The notes under the pieces: model-generated
Seen by the model: only the letters and a program-made list of their open reading frames with translations
Told to the model about the DNA's origin: nothing
Database searches by the model: none
Source: Thermus thermophilus
GTDB taxonomy: Bacteria; Deinococcota; Deinococci; Deinococcales; Thermaceae
DNA: 64,000 bases
Reading direction: 5' to 3'
Assembly (NCBI RefSeq): GCF_019974155.1
Contig: NZ_AP025158.1
Coordinates: 868,001 to 932,000 of the forward strand
Shown: one piece after another, positions 8,527 to 17,239 of the stretch
Layout: every line of letters begins with the position of its first letter
Numbering within the stretch: position 1 is the first letter of the stretch
Translations under genes and position numbers: made by a program

Positions 8527-9194
8527 CCTTTCCCCCCCTTTCGCCAAAGCCCCACCAGGGTCCAGTAGTCCCGCGCCACTCCCTTGGCCGCCCCTAGGGG
8601 CAGGACCCTCTCCCCCGGCATCCCCAGGCGCAAAAAGGCCCACCCTTCCCGGTCGGGAAAGGCCTTTTCTAGGGCCTCGAGGTCCTTGGCCTTGTAAACG
8701 AAGACGCTCTGGAAGCGGTTCAGGCCCTCTGGGTCCACGGGACCAAGCCCCGTCACCGCGGCGAACCCTTCTTCCCCCAGGGCGATGGGCTTAAGGAGGC
8801 TGGCCGCCGCCAGCTGATGGGCGCTGATCCCGGGGACGGCCTCCACCGCAACCCCCTCCAGATAGGGGAGGAGGTTCAAGGGGGAGGCGTAGAGGAGGCT
8901 GTCCCCCAGGACGAGGTACCCTCCCTCTCCGTAGCGGGAAAGGGCCTCCCGGACCCTGTGGGCCGCCTCCCTCCTGGCCCTCTCCGCCTCCTTGCGGTCT
9001 CCCCCGGTGAAGAGGGGCAAGGGGAGGAGGGGCTTGCCCTCGGGGAGGAAGGGCCGGGCGATCCCCAAGGCGATGGGCTCCCTCCCCTCCTCCTTGGGGT
9101 AGAAGAGGACGGGGAGCCTTTGGATGAGCCTTAGCGCCTTCAGGGTGAGGAGCTCGGGGTCGCCGGGGCCCAGGCCGATCAGGTAAAGCTTCAT
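8523..9194 (-). CDS. cbiL: Precorrin-2 / cobalt-precorrin-2 C20-methyltransferase CbiL
   Basis: 223 residues. KLYLIGLGPGDPELLTLKALRLI gives the SAM-binding start, followed by VLFYPKEEGREPIALGIARPF, LVLGDSLLYASPLNLL and AVPGISAHQLAAASLLKPIALGEEGFA, matching CobI/CbiL. With CbiX in the operon the substrate is probably cobalt-factor II. ATG 9194 overlaps the cbiET stop as ATGA, and the stop overlaps the cbiF start the same way. Confidence 0.93.
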   Translation of the reverse strand: MKLYLIGLGPGDPELLTLKALRLIQRLPVLFYPKEEGREPIALGIARPFLPEGKPLLPLPLFTGGDRKEAERARREAAHRVREALSRYGEGGYLVLGDSLLYASPLNLLPYLEGVAVEAVPGISAHQLAAASLLKPIALGEEGFAAVTGLGPVDPEGLNRFQSVFVYKAKDLEALEKAFPDREGWAFLRLGMPGERVLPLGAAKGVARDYWTLVGLWRKGGKG

Positions 9195-10402
9195 GCGACC
9201 TCCTTGGTCACGGCGAGAAGGGTAATGGGGTTTTGCGCCTCGAGGCGGTGGTAGCGGGCGAGGGGCACCACCCGGCTCGCCTGGACCTGGAAGCCCTCCA
9301 GGGGGAGCCCCGTTCCCTTCAAAAAGCCGTAGGCCGCAAGGAGGTTCTCCAGGGTGATGGCCGCCACCACGAGCCTTCCCCCGGGCCTCAGGGCCTCGAG
9401 GCTCACCCGGAGGATCTCCTCAAGCTCCCCCCCGCTTCCCCCCACGAAGACGGCATGGGGGGCGGGGAGGCCCTCTAGGGCCTTTGGGGCCTCCCCCTTG
9501 ACCAGGTGGAGGTTAAAGGCCCCGAAGCGGCGGGCGTTCTCCTCAATGTGGGGCCAGGACTCGGGGTTCTTCTCCACGGCGTAGACCTCCCCCCAAGGGG
9601 CGAGCCTCGCCGCCTCAATCCCCACGCTTCCCGTCCCGGCGCCGATGTCCCATAGGACCCCGTTCGGGGGAAGGCCGAGGAGGCCCAGGGCGAGGAGGCG
9701 GACCTCCCGCTTGGTGATGAGCCCCTTCTTGGGCATCCTTTGCTCAAAGGCCTCGTCGGGGAAGAAGCCGAGCCTTGGGGGAAGGGGCCCCTTGGCCTCC
9801 AGGATGAGGACGTTGGGGTCCAGGAAGCGCTCCTCGGCCACCTCCTTTAGGCCCGCGAAGCTCCGCACCCTTTCGTCCTCCTCCCCAAGCCGCTCCGCCA
9901 CGTGGGCCCGGGCGTCCACGCCCATCTCCAAGAGGGCCCGGGCGATCCGCGCCGGGGTGTGCTCGGGGTCGGTGTAGACCACGGAGAGGGGGGAAAGGCT
10001 TAGCTCCAGGAGCACCCCACCCAAAGGCCTTCCGTGGAGGGAGAAGAAGCGGGCCCCGTCCCAGGGGAGCTTAAGCCTGGCGAAGGCCTCCTGGAAGGCG
10101 GTGGGGGCGGGGTGGACCTCGGCCTCGGGGAAGCGTTCCAGGACCCTTTTGCCGATCCCGTGGAAGAGGGGGTCCCCCGAGGCCAGGAAGGCCACCTTCT
10201 TCCCCTCCTTAAGCCGTGTTTCCGCCAGGTCCAAAAGGGCCTCCAGAGGGCCCTGGACGGGCACCTTCTCCCCGGGGTGGTCGGGGAAGTGGGCGAGGTG
10301 GCGCTTGCCGCCGATCAAGACCTCCGCCTCCTCTAGGCGCCTTAGGGCCTCGAGGCTCAGGCCCTCCCGGCCCCTCGCGCCCATCCCGATCACGTAGACC
10401 AT
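9191..10402 (-). CDS. cbiET: Fused cobalt-precorrin-7 C5-/C15-methyltransferase CbiET
   Basis: 403 residues. The N-terminal CbiE-like tetrapyrrole methylase part (VYVIGMGARGREGLSLEALRRL, VAFLASGDPLFHGIGKRVLERF) is followed from about residue 215 by a CbiT-like Rossmann methyltransferase. The latter shows GLITKREVRLLALGLLGLPP, LWDIGAGTGSVGIEAARL (SAM loop) and AVFVGGSGGELEEIL. CbiE methylates C5; CbiT methylates C15 and decarboxylates the C12 side chain. The fused form is the CobL arrangement. ATG 10402 abuts the cbiC stop. Confidence 0.94.
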   Translation of the reverse strand: MVYVIGMGARGREGLSLEALRRLEEAEVLIGGKRHLAHFPDHPGEKVPVQGPLEALLDLAETRLKEGKKVAFLASGDPLFHGIGKRVLERFPEAEVHPAPTAFQEAFARLKLPWDGARFFSLHGRPLGGVLLELSLSPLSVVYTDPEHTPARIARALLEMGVDARAHVAERLGEEDERVRSFAGLKEVAEERFLDPNVLILEAKGPLPPRLGFFPDEAFEQRMPKKGLITKREVRLLALGLLGLPPNGVLWDIGAGTGSVGIEAARLAPWGEVYAVEKNPESWPHIEENARRFGAFNLHLVKGEAPKALEGLPAPHAVFVGGSGGELEEILRVSLEALRPGGRLVVAAITLENLLAAYGFLKGTGLPLEGFQVQASRVVPLARYHRLEAQNPITLLAVTKEVA

Positions 10403-11101
10403 CTACCCCTCCCTGTGGGCCTTGGAGGTGTCCACCCCCCCGTCCGCCGCGAGGCGGATCAGGGCGTGGAGGGCGGCCACCACCAGGGTGCTCCCCCCCT
10501 TCCGGCCCTCCGTGACGATCCAGGGCACCGGGGCCTCCATGAGGGCCCGCTTGGCCTCGAGGACGTTCACGAAGCCTACGGGCATCCCCAGGACCAGGGC
10601 GGGCCTCGCCCCTTGCCGGATGGCCTCCACCAGGGCGAGGAGGAAGGTGGGGGCGTTCCCCACCCCCACGATGGCCCCGTCCAGAAGCCCCTTTTCCCAG
10701 GCGTAGGCCACCGCCGCCTCGGCCCGGGTCCCCCCCGTGGCCTTGGCCCTTTCCACCACCTCGGGGTGGGCGAGGAGCTCCACCACCTCGTTGCCGAAGA
10801 GCCTGAGCCTTTCCGGGTTTAGGCCGCAGGCGATCATCCGGGCGTCCACCAGGATCCGCGCCCCCTCTTGGATGGCCTTTAGCCCGGCCTCCACCGCTCC
10901 CGGGCTAAACCGGGTAAGCGCCTTGTACTCAAAGTCGGCGGTGGCGTGGATCATCCGGCGCACCACGGGCCACTCCAGGGGGGAAAACCCGTGGGGCCCC
11001 GCTTCCTCGTCCACGATGCGGAAGCTCTCCTCCTCTATGGCCCGCCCCTTTTCCGTCATCTGGTGGGCGGGGTTTTTCTGCGCCCTGATCAGGTCATCCA
11101 C
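10403..11101 (-). CDS. cbiC: Cobalt-precorrin-8 methylmutase CbiC
   Basis: 232 residues from GTG 11101, which overlaps the cbiD stop by eight bases. Signatures are FRIVDEEAGPHGFSPLEWPVVRRMIHATADFEY (including the conserved RMIH histidine), ILVDARMIACGLNPERL, KGLLDGAIVGVGNAPTFLLALVE and ALVLGMPVGFVNVLEAKRAL. It moves a methyl group from C11 to C12 to give (cobalt-)hydrogenobyrinate. The longer open frame upstream is inside cbiD and is not needed. Confidence 0.95.
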   Translation of the reverse strand: MDDLIRAQKNPAHQMTEKGRAIEEESFRIVDEEAGPHGFSPLEWPVVRRMIHATADFEYKALTRFSPGAVEAGLKAIQEGARILVDARMIACGLNPERLRLFGNEVVELLAHPEVVERAKATGGTRAEAAVAYAWEKGLLDGAIVGVGNAPTFLLALVEAIRQGARPALVLGMPVGFVNVLEAKRALMEAPVPWIVTEGRKGGSTLVVAALHALIRLAADGGVDTSKAHREG

Positions 11102-12194
11102 GGTACACCTCCCGGTCGGGCCAGGCGGCGAGGCACCGCCCTTCGTCAAAGTCCGTGAGGGCCACGCTCACAAAGGGCCTTTCCCCGATGTAGGCCTGGA
11201 GCTTCTCCCGGGCGAGGCGGACGAGGTTCACGAAGAAGAGCTCCAGGCCCTCTTCTAAGGCGATCTCCAGGAAGCGGCGGGCGGTGGCCGCCCCTTCCGC
11301 TTCCTTGAGGGCCTTGGGGCTTGCCCCCGCCTCCTTGAGGAGGGAAAGGAGGAGGGAGAGGTTCACCTCGCCCCCGGCGGCGTGGGTCATGGTCTTGCCG
11401 TCGGCCATCTTGGAGATCTTCCCGATCATTCCCACGACGCGCACCACCTCCACCCCCACCTTCCTGGCGGCCCGGAGGACGTCCCCCACGAAGTCCCCCA
11501 TCTCTATGAAGGCCATCTCGGGGAGGTGGGGGAGGAGCCTTTGGGCGAAGCGCTCGCTCTTGCCCCCCGTGGTGGCGGCGATCTCCAAGAGCCCGTTCGC
11601 CCGCGCCACCCCCACCGCCTGGACCACGCTCATGCGGAAGGCGCTGGTGGAGTAGGGCTTCACCACCCCCGTGGTCCCGAGGACGGAAAGCCCCCCGAGG
11701 ATCCCGAGCCTGGGGTTTAGGGTCTTCTTGGCGAGCTCCTCCCCGCCGGGGATGGCGATGGTGATGGCGAGGGGCCTTTCCGTCACCTCCCGCACCGCTT
11801 CCCAGATCATCCGCCTGGGCACGGGGTTGATGGCGGGCTCCCCTACAGGTACCCCGAGGCCGGGCTTGGTCACCACCCCCACCCCCTCGCCCCCCTCGAG
11901 GCGGTCTTCGCTCGCAAAGCGCACAAAGGCCTGGATCTCCGCCCCGTGGGTCACATCGGGGTCGTCCCCGGCGTCCTTGATCATCCCCACCAGGACCCCG
12001 TCCCCCTTCCGTTCTAGGCGGAAGACCCTGAAGGGTTGCCGCCACCCCGCGGGGAGCCAGATGTCCACCACCTCCGGGGCCTCCCCGAGGAGGGCGAGGG
12101 CCGCGGCCTTGGCCGCCGCGGCGGCGTTCGCCCCCGTGGTGAAGCCGATGCGGCTTCCCTTCTTGTCCCGGGGCGGGGGGTAAGGGTGGCTCAT
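11094..12194 (-). CDS. cbiD: Cobalt-precorrin-5B C1-methyltransferase CbiD
   Basis: 366 residues from ATG 12194 (ATGA overlap with the NicT stop). The start has RIGFTTGANAAAAAKAAALALLG, the family's nucleotide/SAM-binding pattern; then DAGDDPDVTHGAEI, AIPGGEELAKKTLNPRLGILGGLSVLGTTG and FIEMGDFVGDVLRAARK. CbiD methylates C1. It is found mainly in early-cobalt-insertion pathways, agreeing with CbiX and CbiG here. Confidence 0.95.
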   Translation of the reverse strand: MSHPYPPPRDKKGSRIGFTTGANAAAAAKAAALALLGEAPEVVDIWLPAGWRQPFRVFRLERKGDGVLVGMIKDAGDDPDVTHGAEIQAFVRFASEDRLEGGEGVGVVTKPGLGVPVGEPAINPVPRRMIWEAVREVTERPLAITIAIPGGEELAKKTLNPRLGILGGLSVLGTTGVVKPYSTSAFRMSVVQAVGVARANGLLEIAATTGGKSERFAQRLLPHLPEMAFIEMGDFVGDVLRAARKVGVEVVRVVGMIGKISKMADGKTMTHAAGGEVNLSLLLSLLKEAGASPKALKEAEGAATARRFLEIALEEGLELFFVNLVRLAREKLQAYIGERPFVSVALTDFDEGRCLAAWPDREVYRG

Positions 12195-12853
12195 GCGGGC
12201 CTTAGGGCGTAGAGCCTCAAGGAAACCAGGAGGCCGAAGAGGCCAAGGCCTAGGGGCAGGGCAAGGGCCTCGAGGTCCACCCCCCCAAGCTCCGCCAGGG
12301 CCAAAAGGAGGGCCACGGCCACCACCGCCCATCCGAGGAGGCGGCTCGCCTCCTCCGCCCTTCGGGAGTCCTTGGCCAGGTTCTGCAGACGGCTCGCCAG
12401 AAGCCCGTCCACCCCGGCCACGAGCAGCATCCCCAGGGTGAAGAAGGCCCCGAGGCGCAAAGGGGAAAGCTCGGCGGAGAGGGCCAGGGCGGAAAGCTGG
12501 CTGGCCGTTTCAAACCCGAGGCCGAAGGGGACCCCGAGGAGGAGGGGGTTGAGGAGGGGAAGCCCTTTCGGGGGGGTGGGAGGGGTGGGCTTTAGGAGCC
12601 GGTAGAGGTTCAGGGCCGCCACCAGGAGGAGGAGGAAGGCGGGGAGGTGGAGGGCCTCGAGGTCCACCCGCCCGAGGAGGTTCGCCGCGGGGAAGGCCAG
12701 GAGGGTGACGACTCCCCCGTGCCCCAGGGCGAAGAGGACGCCGTTAAGGGGCGAGGGCCTCACCCGGGAGAGCCCGTCCACCGCCGCCAGGTGGTCAGGG
12801 TCCACGCCGTGGCGCATCCCCAGGGCCACGGCCAGGAGCTCGAGGCCCGTCAC
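12191..12853 (-). CDS. NicT-family nickel/cobalt transporter
   Basis: 220 residues beginning at GTG 12853. The metal-selectivity motif H-x4-DH is visible as RHGVDPDHLAAVDGLSR near the N-terminus, with FALGHGGVVTLL and LGVPFGLGFETASQ after it. There are about six hydrophobic segments. As the first full gene after the cobalamin riboswitch and ahead of cbiD, it most likely imports Co2+ for the pathway; Ni2+ cannot be excluded. Its start overlaps the stop of a 20-codon leader ORF (GTGA), suggesting coupling. Confidence 0.9.
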   Translation of the reverse strand: MTGLELLAVALGMRHGVDPDHLAAVDGLSRVRPSPLNGVLFALGHGGVVTLLAFPAANLLGRVDLEALHLPAFLLLLVAALNLYRLLKPTPPTPPKGLPLLNPLLLGVPFGLGFETASQLSALALSAELSPLRLGAFFTLGMLLVAGVDGLLASRLQNLAKDSRRAEEASRLLGWAVVAVALLLALAELGGVDLEALALPLGLGLFGLLVSLRLYALRPA

Positions 12854-12912
12854 GGGGCACCTGCCTTTTTCGGGGAGAAGAGGGCTTGGGACCGGTATCC
12901 GCTTCTCTTCAT
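12850..12912 (-). CDS. 20-residue leader ORF between riboswitch and transporter
   Basis: ATG at 12912 lies five bases after a strong Shine-Dalgarno (AGGAGG at 12,918-12,923). The frame encodes MKRSGYRSQALFSP... and ends in a TGA that overlaps the GTG of the transporter. The transporter start itself has only a weak site. The peptide is short and basic with no known motif. The arrangement suggests translation of the leader carries ribosomes to the transporter start, so that riboswitch control of one strong site would set expression of the operon. Confidence 0.55.
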   Translation of the reverse strand: MKRSGYRSQALFSPKKAGAP

Positions 12913-12929
12913 TACCGCCTCCTTTCGCC

Positions 12930-13102
12930 CCTGCTCGGGGGCAGGTGAGGCGCGCACCGGGGCGGGTATTCGGGCTTCCGGCCAAGACGCTAGGCCTGTG
13001 GCTTTGGGCCGGTTACCGTTGCGGCACAGCGCCGGACTTTCACCGGTCTTCCCCCTTTTGCGCCCCAGGACATCCGGGCCCTGGGGCACCCCGGCCGCTC
13101 TC
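12930..13102 (-). promoter_or_regulatory. Cobalamin riboswitch
   Basis: On the minus strand the conserved cobalamin core is plain: GGTGAAAGTCC, then GCTGTGCCGCAACGGTAA (about 13,012-13,047), AGCCACAG (a variant of the usual GCCACTG box), and GAAGCCCGAATACCC (about 12,964-12,979). It lies between cobC and the leader ORF/transporter and should repress the downstream operon when adenosylcobalamin is bound. A short GCCCC/GGGGC hairpin lies just before the AGGAGG site, consistent with translational control; ends are approximate. Confidence 0.93.
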
Positions 13103-13108
13103 GCCTGT

Positions 13109-13137
13109 GTTTTACCCGGTCGCTTCCTTCCCGTCAA
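13109..13137 (-). promoter_or_regulatory. Promoter for the riboswitch-led cobalamin operon
   Basis: Minus strand TTGACG (13,132-13,137), 17-base spacer, TAAAAC (13,109-13,114), overlapping the cobC stop codon. Transcription would start just upstream of the riboswitch core. The last base of the -10 departs from TANNNT. Confidence 0.5.
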
Positions 13138-13645
13138 GGGAGAGGCGGGCGAGCACCCTCCTGGGCCAGTCCACCGCCACCGCGCTCCCCGGGGGCACGA
13201 AGCGGTCCTCCCCCAAGGCCCTGAGCACCGCCCGCACCACCCCCCCGTGGGTGAAGAGGACCGCAGGGGCTTTAAGCCCCTCCAGGAAGCGGAAGACCCG
13301 CTCCTGAAAGGCGGAGAGGCTCTCTCCTCCCGGGGGGTGGAAGCCCTGGAAGCGGAGGAGGGCTTCCCTATAGCGGGGGTCCAGGGCCTCCCAAAGGGCC
13401 CCCTCCAGCGCTCCGAAGTGGATCTCCCGAAGCTCGGGGGCAAGGCGCGGGGAAAACCCCGCGAGCTCCGCCGTCCGCCTCGCCCGCAGGAGGTCCGAGC
13501 TGAAGGCGGGAAGGGGGGGAAGCGCCCCCCGGAGCCTCCTCGCCTGGGCCTCCCCCTCCGCCGTGAGGGGGAGGTCCGTCCAGCCGAGAAGCCTTCCCTC
13601 CCGGTTCCATAGGGTCTCCCCGTGGCGCACGAGCCAAAGCTCCAT
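13112..13645 (-). CDS. cobC: Alpha-ribazole phosphatase (histidine phosphatase family)
   Basis: 177 residues. The catalytic RHG motif is in LWLVRHGETLWNREGRLLGWTDLPLT. Also visible are FSSDLLRARRTAEL, LREIHFGALEG and VLFTHGGVVRAVL with the second catalytic His. The family removes phosphate from alpha-ribazole phosphate (or adenosylcobalamin phosphate) late in nucleotide-loop assembly. ATG 13645 lies six bases after a TACCCT -10 box, so the message is probably leaderless. It is divergent from cobT. Confidence 0.88.
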   Translation of the reverse strand: MELWLVRHGETLWNREGRLLGWTDLPLTAEGEAQARRLRGALPPLPAFSSDLLRARRTAELAGFSPRLAPELREIHFGALEGALWEALDPRYREALLRFQGFHPPGGESLSAFQERVFRFLEGLKAPAVLFTHGGVVRAVLRALGEDRFVPPGSAVAVDWPRRVLARLSLDGKEATG

Positions 13646-13651
13646 GCCCCT

Positions 13652-13661
13652 AGGGTAAACT
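13652..13661. promoter_or_regulatory. Overlapping divergent leaderless promoters of cobC and cobT
   Basis: Only 23 bp separate the two start codons. For cobT (+), TAAACT at 13,656-13,661 lies seven bases before ATG 13669; for cobC (-), TACCCT (complement of 13,652-13,657) lies six bases before ATG 13645. The two -10 boxes share two base pairs. Confidence 0.6.
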
Positions 13662-13668
13662 TCCTTCC

Positions 13669-14679
13669 ATGCGGGATCCCGAGGTTCTTGCCCAGGCTAG
13701 GGCGCGCATGGAGGAGCTCACCAAGCCCCCCCGCGCCTTGGGCCATCTGGAGGAGGTGGCCCTGCGCCTCGCCGCCCTCCAGGGTCGGGTGAAGCCGGAG
13801 CTCGGGCGGGGGGCGGTGGTGGTGGCCGCCGCCGATCACGGGGTGGTGGCCGAGGGGGTCTCGGCCTACCCCCAGGAGGTCACCCGGCAGATGGTCCTGA
13901 ACTTCCTCCGTGGGGGCGCCGCCATCAACCAGTTCGCCCAGGCGGCGGACTGCGCCGTCTACGTCCTGGACGTGGGGGTGGTGGGGGAGCTTCCCGACCA
14001 CCCGGGGCTTCTTAAGCGCAAGGTGCGCCCGGGGACGGCGAACCTCGCCCAAGGCCCCGCCATGACCCTCGAGGAGGCCCAAAGGGCCCTCCAGGCGGGC
14101 CGCGAGGCGGCGAGGCGGGCCATCGCCGAAGGGGCCACCCTCCTCGCCGCCGGGGACATGGGCATCGGCAACACCACGGCGGCCGCCGCCCTCACCGCCG
14201 CCCTCCTGGGCCTTCCTCCCGAGGCCGTGGTGGGCCGGGGGACGGGGGTGGGGGAGGAGGGTTTGGAGCGGAAGCGCCAGGCGGTGGCCCGGGCCCTCGC
14301 CCGCCTCCGCCCGGGCATGGACCCCCTGGAGGTGGCGGCCGAGGTGGGGGGGCTTGAGCTTGTGGCCATCGCCGGGGTCTACCTCGAGGGCTACGAGGCC
14401 GGGCTTCCCCTGGTCCTGGACGGCTTTCCCGTGACCGCGGGGGCCCTTTTGGCCTGGAGGATGGCGCCGGGCCTCAGGGACCACCTCTTCGCCGGCCACC
14501 TCTCCCGGGAGCCTGGGCACCGACACCAGCTGGAGGCCCTGGGCCTAAGGCCCCTTTTGGACCTGGACCTCGCCCTGGGGGAGGGGACGGGGGCGGTCCT
14601 CGCCATGCCCCTTCTCCGGGCCGCGGCCCGCATCCTCCACATGGCCACCTTCCAGGAGGCGGGGGTGTTCCGGGGGTGA
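13669..14679 (+). CDS. cobT: Nicotinate-nucleotide--dimethylbenzimidazole phosphoribosyltransferase
   Basis: 336 residues. MEELTKPPRALGHLEEVALRLA at the N-terminus is typical of CobT. It is followed by VVVAAADHGVVAEGVSAYPQEVTRQMVLNFLRGGAAINQFA, LLAAGDMGIGNTTAAAAL, and the C-terminal AGHLSREPGHRHQLEALGL...LLDLDLALGEGTGA segment. It makes alpha-ribazole phosphate from dimethylbenzimidazole (the BluB product) and nicotinate mononucleotide. First gene of the plus-strand arm. Confidence 0.95.
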   Translation: MRDPEVLAQARARMEELTKPPRALGHLEEVALRLAALQGRVKPELGRGAVVVAAADHGVVAEGVSAYPQEVTRQMVLNFLRGGAAINQFAQAADCAVYVLDVGVVGELPDHPGLLKRKVRPGTANLAQGPAMTLEEAQRALQAGREAARRAIAEGATLLAAGDMGIGNTTAAAALTAALLGLPPEAVVGRGTGVGEEGLERKRQAVARALARLRPGMDPLEVAAEVGGLELVAIAGVYLEGYEAGLPLVLDGFPVTAGALLAWRMAPGLRDHLFAGHLSREPGHRHQLEALGLRPLLDLDLALGEGTGAVLAMPLLRAAARILHMATFQEAGVFRG

Positions 14680-14690
14680 AGGCCCCCGAA

Positions 14691-14696
14691 TATAAT
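14691..14696 (+). promoter_or_regulatory. Leaderless -10 box (TATAAT) for the TPR-like gene
   Basis: A perfect TATAAT ends six bases before ATG 14703. No good -35 was found. This spacing supports ATG 14703 over the GTG at 14676 that overlaps the cobT stop. Confidence 0.5.
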
Positions 14697-14702
14697 CCCC
14701 TC

Positions 14703-16512
14703 ATGAGGCGCTGGGATCTGGAACGGGCCTGGGACCTCCTGGAGGAGGGGGACCTTCTCGGGGCCCTGGAGCACGCGGAGCGGGCCTACCGCAGGCACCC
14801 CAAGGACCCGGAGGCCCGGTTCCTCTACGGCTACCTCCGCTTCACCTCGGACGGAGTCTACGAAGGGCTCCGCCTCATGGAACTCGGGGCCAAGGCCATG
14901 GGTGGGGAGGCCTGCGCCGAGCTCTGGCGGATCTACGGCACGGAGTTTCCCGCTCACCTCCTGGACCTGGCCCGCTTCCTGGAGCGGCGGGGCCTCCCCC
15001 TCCCAGGGGACGCCGCCTGGGCGGAGGCCGTCCTGGAGGAGCAGGGGCTTCCTCTGGAGGTGGCCCGGGAGGTGGAGCGGTGGCTTTACCAGGAGGACAT
15101 CCCTTCCCTGGAAGGGTTCTTCCGCAAACGCCCTTCCCCCTATCCGGGCTACCTCCTGGTGCGCCTGTACCTGGTCCGCGGGGCCTTCCTCAAGGCGCAG
15201 GGCCTCGCCGGGGAGCTCGGGGAGGCTTGGGGCGGGGACTGGCGGGTGGAGCTGGCCCGCCTCCTCGCCCGTTTCCCCCAGGAAGGGCCCTCCCTGGCGG
15301 AGGAGGCCCGGCCCCTCCTCGCCCGGCGCCCCAAGGACCCCCACCTCGCCGAGGGGCTCGCCCTCCTGGCCCTGGGGGTGGGGGAGGGGAGGGTGTCCCT
15401 GGAGCTGGACCGGTCCTTTGACCCGCCCTTGAGGGACCGCTTTCCCCGTTTGCAAGAACCCCTGGAGGCGGCAGAGGAGGGGAGACCCCTGGTCCCCTTG
15501 GAGCTCTTCCTCCCTCTGGGCCGGGCGGACGCGCCCCTCCCGCCCTTCGCCCGGGAGGCCTTCCGGCCCTGGCTTCTCCGCCTGGGGGTGGAGGAGCTCG
15601 CCTCTTGGGGTAGGCCCTTCCTGCGCTCAGGCCTCCTTTCTCCGGAGGACGTGGGGCAGGAGATGCGGGAGTGGGTGGTGCGCCTGCGCTCCCTGGAGGA
15701 GGGGAGGCCGCCCTTCGTGCCCTCGGCGAGCCTCGGGGAGCTCCTCGGGGCCTCCCCGGAGGAGCGGGAGGCGGCCGCGGCCGCGGCTTCCCCCGAGGAG
15801 GTGGCCCACTTCCGTAAGGCCTTCCCGGGCAGCCTCCTCCTGGAGCTTTACGCCCTCCTGTACCGACCCTTTAGGGAGTGGCCCGAGGGGCGGGTGCGCC
15901 GCCTGCTGCGGGAGGAGCTCCCCTGGGGGGTGAGGGAGGCCTTGCGCCTCCGCCTGGAGCTCAAGCGGGACCCCCTCGCCCCCCCTCTCCCCTCCCGAGC
16001 CCCCGCCCGGGGCCCTATGGCCGGAGGAGTTCCTCTTCACTTGGCTCCTCCTGGCTCCCCCGGAGGAGGAGGTGGAGGAGGCCTTCCTCGTCCCCCTCGG
16101 GAGCAGGGCCATGTTCTTGGACCGCCTCGAGGTCTACCCCCTCCGCATACGCCGCCTCGAGGCGCAAAGGCCCTGGCGGGAGAAACCCCTTCCCGAAGGG
16201 GGCGGTCTGGAGGACTGGTCCCGGCGCCTGCCCTTCAGCCTCAGGGCCTTTTGGCTCGTGGGCCTCGAGGTGGATGAGGGCATGGGGCTGGAGGACCTCC
16301 TGGACCCGGAAGCCCTGCGGGACCTCCTGGAGGGGCTAGACCCCGGCGCTCGCTCCCTGCTCGCCCGCCTCGTCCGGGAGGGGAGGCTTCCCCTCTCCCA
16401 AGCGGAGGAAAAGGCCCTCGCCGAACTGGAGCGGCGCTTCCTGGCCTTCGCGGGGGCCGGGGAGGTGGGCCTTCCCGAGGATCTCAGGCGGGCGCTTATC
16501 CGCGCGCTTTAG
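14703..16512 (+). pseudogene. Tetratricopeptide-like protein interrupted by a frameshift
   Basis: The frame starting at 14703 encodes TPR-like helical repeats (LEEGDLLGALEHAERAYRRHPKDPEARFLYGYLRF) for about 430 residues and then degenerates into proline/glycine-rich sequence. Good coding resumes in another frame (WPEEFLFTWLLLAPPEEEVEEAFL ... RRALIRAL) and ends at 16512. The shift lies between about 15,970 and 16,015, where there is a run of seven C. One extra base would explain it, so this is either a real frameshift or a sequence error. The function is unknown; it lies between cobT and cobS but does not look like a cobalamin enzyme. Confidence 0.65.
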
Positions 16513-17235
16513 GTGCTCCGAGCCCTCCGCCTCGCCCTCGCCCTCCTCACGGTGTTGCCCGTGGCCCCCGAAGGGGTGGGGGAGGAGGACTTCAAGCGGA
16601 GCGTGGCCTTCTTCCCCTTGGCGGGCTACCTCCTGGGCCTTCCCCTGGCCCTCCTCGCCCTCTCGCCCCTCCCCCCGGGGCTTTCCGCCGCCCTTGGGGT
16701 CGCCCTCCTCCTCGGCCTCACGGGGTTCTTGCACCTGGACGGCCTCTTGGACCTGGCGGACGCCCTCTTAGGGGCGAGGCCTAGGGAGGAGCGCCTGAGG
16801 GTGCTCAAGGACCCCCACCTGGGGGCCTTCGCCTTCGGGGTGGGAGGGGTCTACCTCCTCCTCCTCTTCCAGGCCCTGGCCCTGGTGCAAGACCCCCTCT
16901 TCCTCCTCCTCTTCCCGGGGTGGGCCCGCTTCGCCTTCCTCCCCTTCCTCCACCGCTACCCCCTACTGGGCCCGGGGATGGCGGGGCTGGTCCGGGGGGG
17001 GCCCTGGCCCTGGGCCTTCCTTCCCGCCCTGCCCTTCCTTCTCCTCTACCCCCTTCCCGCCCTCCTCGCCCTCTTCGCCGCCTGGGGGGTGGCCCGCCTG
17101 GCCTGGGCCCGCCTGGGGGGGCTGAACGGGGATGCCCTCGGGGCCATGATCGCCCTGGGGGAGGCGGTCCTCCTCCTGGCCCAGGCCCTGCTTGGGCAGG
17201 TCCCTTCCTCCCGTACCGGGCCTGGTTTACCATAG
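16513..17235 (+). CDS. cobS: Adenosylcobinamide-GDP ribazoletransferase (cobalamin synthase)
   Basis: 240 residues with multiple membrane segments, starting at GTG 16513 immediately after the previous stop. The family motif GFLHLDGLLDLADALLGARPREERLRVLKDPHLGAFAFG, with its acidic Mg-binding residues, is clear; GGLNGDALGA near the C-terminus also fits. It joins adenosylcobinamide-GDP to alpha-ribazole (phosphate) at the membrane. Confidence 0.93.
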   Translation: MLRALRLALALLTVLPVAPEGVGEEDFKRSVAFFPLAGYLLGLPLALLALSPLPPGLSAALGVALLLGLTGFLHLDGLLDLADALLGARPREERLRVLKDPHLGAFAFGVGGVYLLLLFQALALVQDPLFLLLFPGWARFAFLPFLHRYPLLGPGMAGLVRGGPWPWAFLPALPFLLLYPLPALLALFAAWGVARLAWARLGGLNGDALGAMIALGEAVLLLAQALLGQVPSSRTGPGLP

Positions 17236-17239
17236 GGCT

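Noticed and set aside
12850-14526. Long minus-strand open frame spanning cobC, the riboswitch and antisense of cobT
   Set aside because: It crosses a riboswitch and runs opposite to a certain cobT gene; only its last 20 codons (the leader ORF) have independent support.
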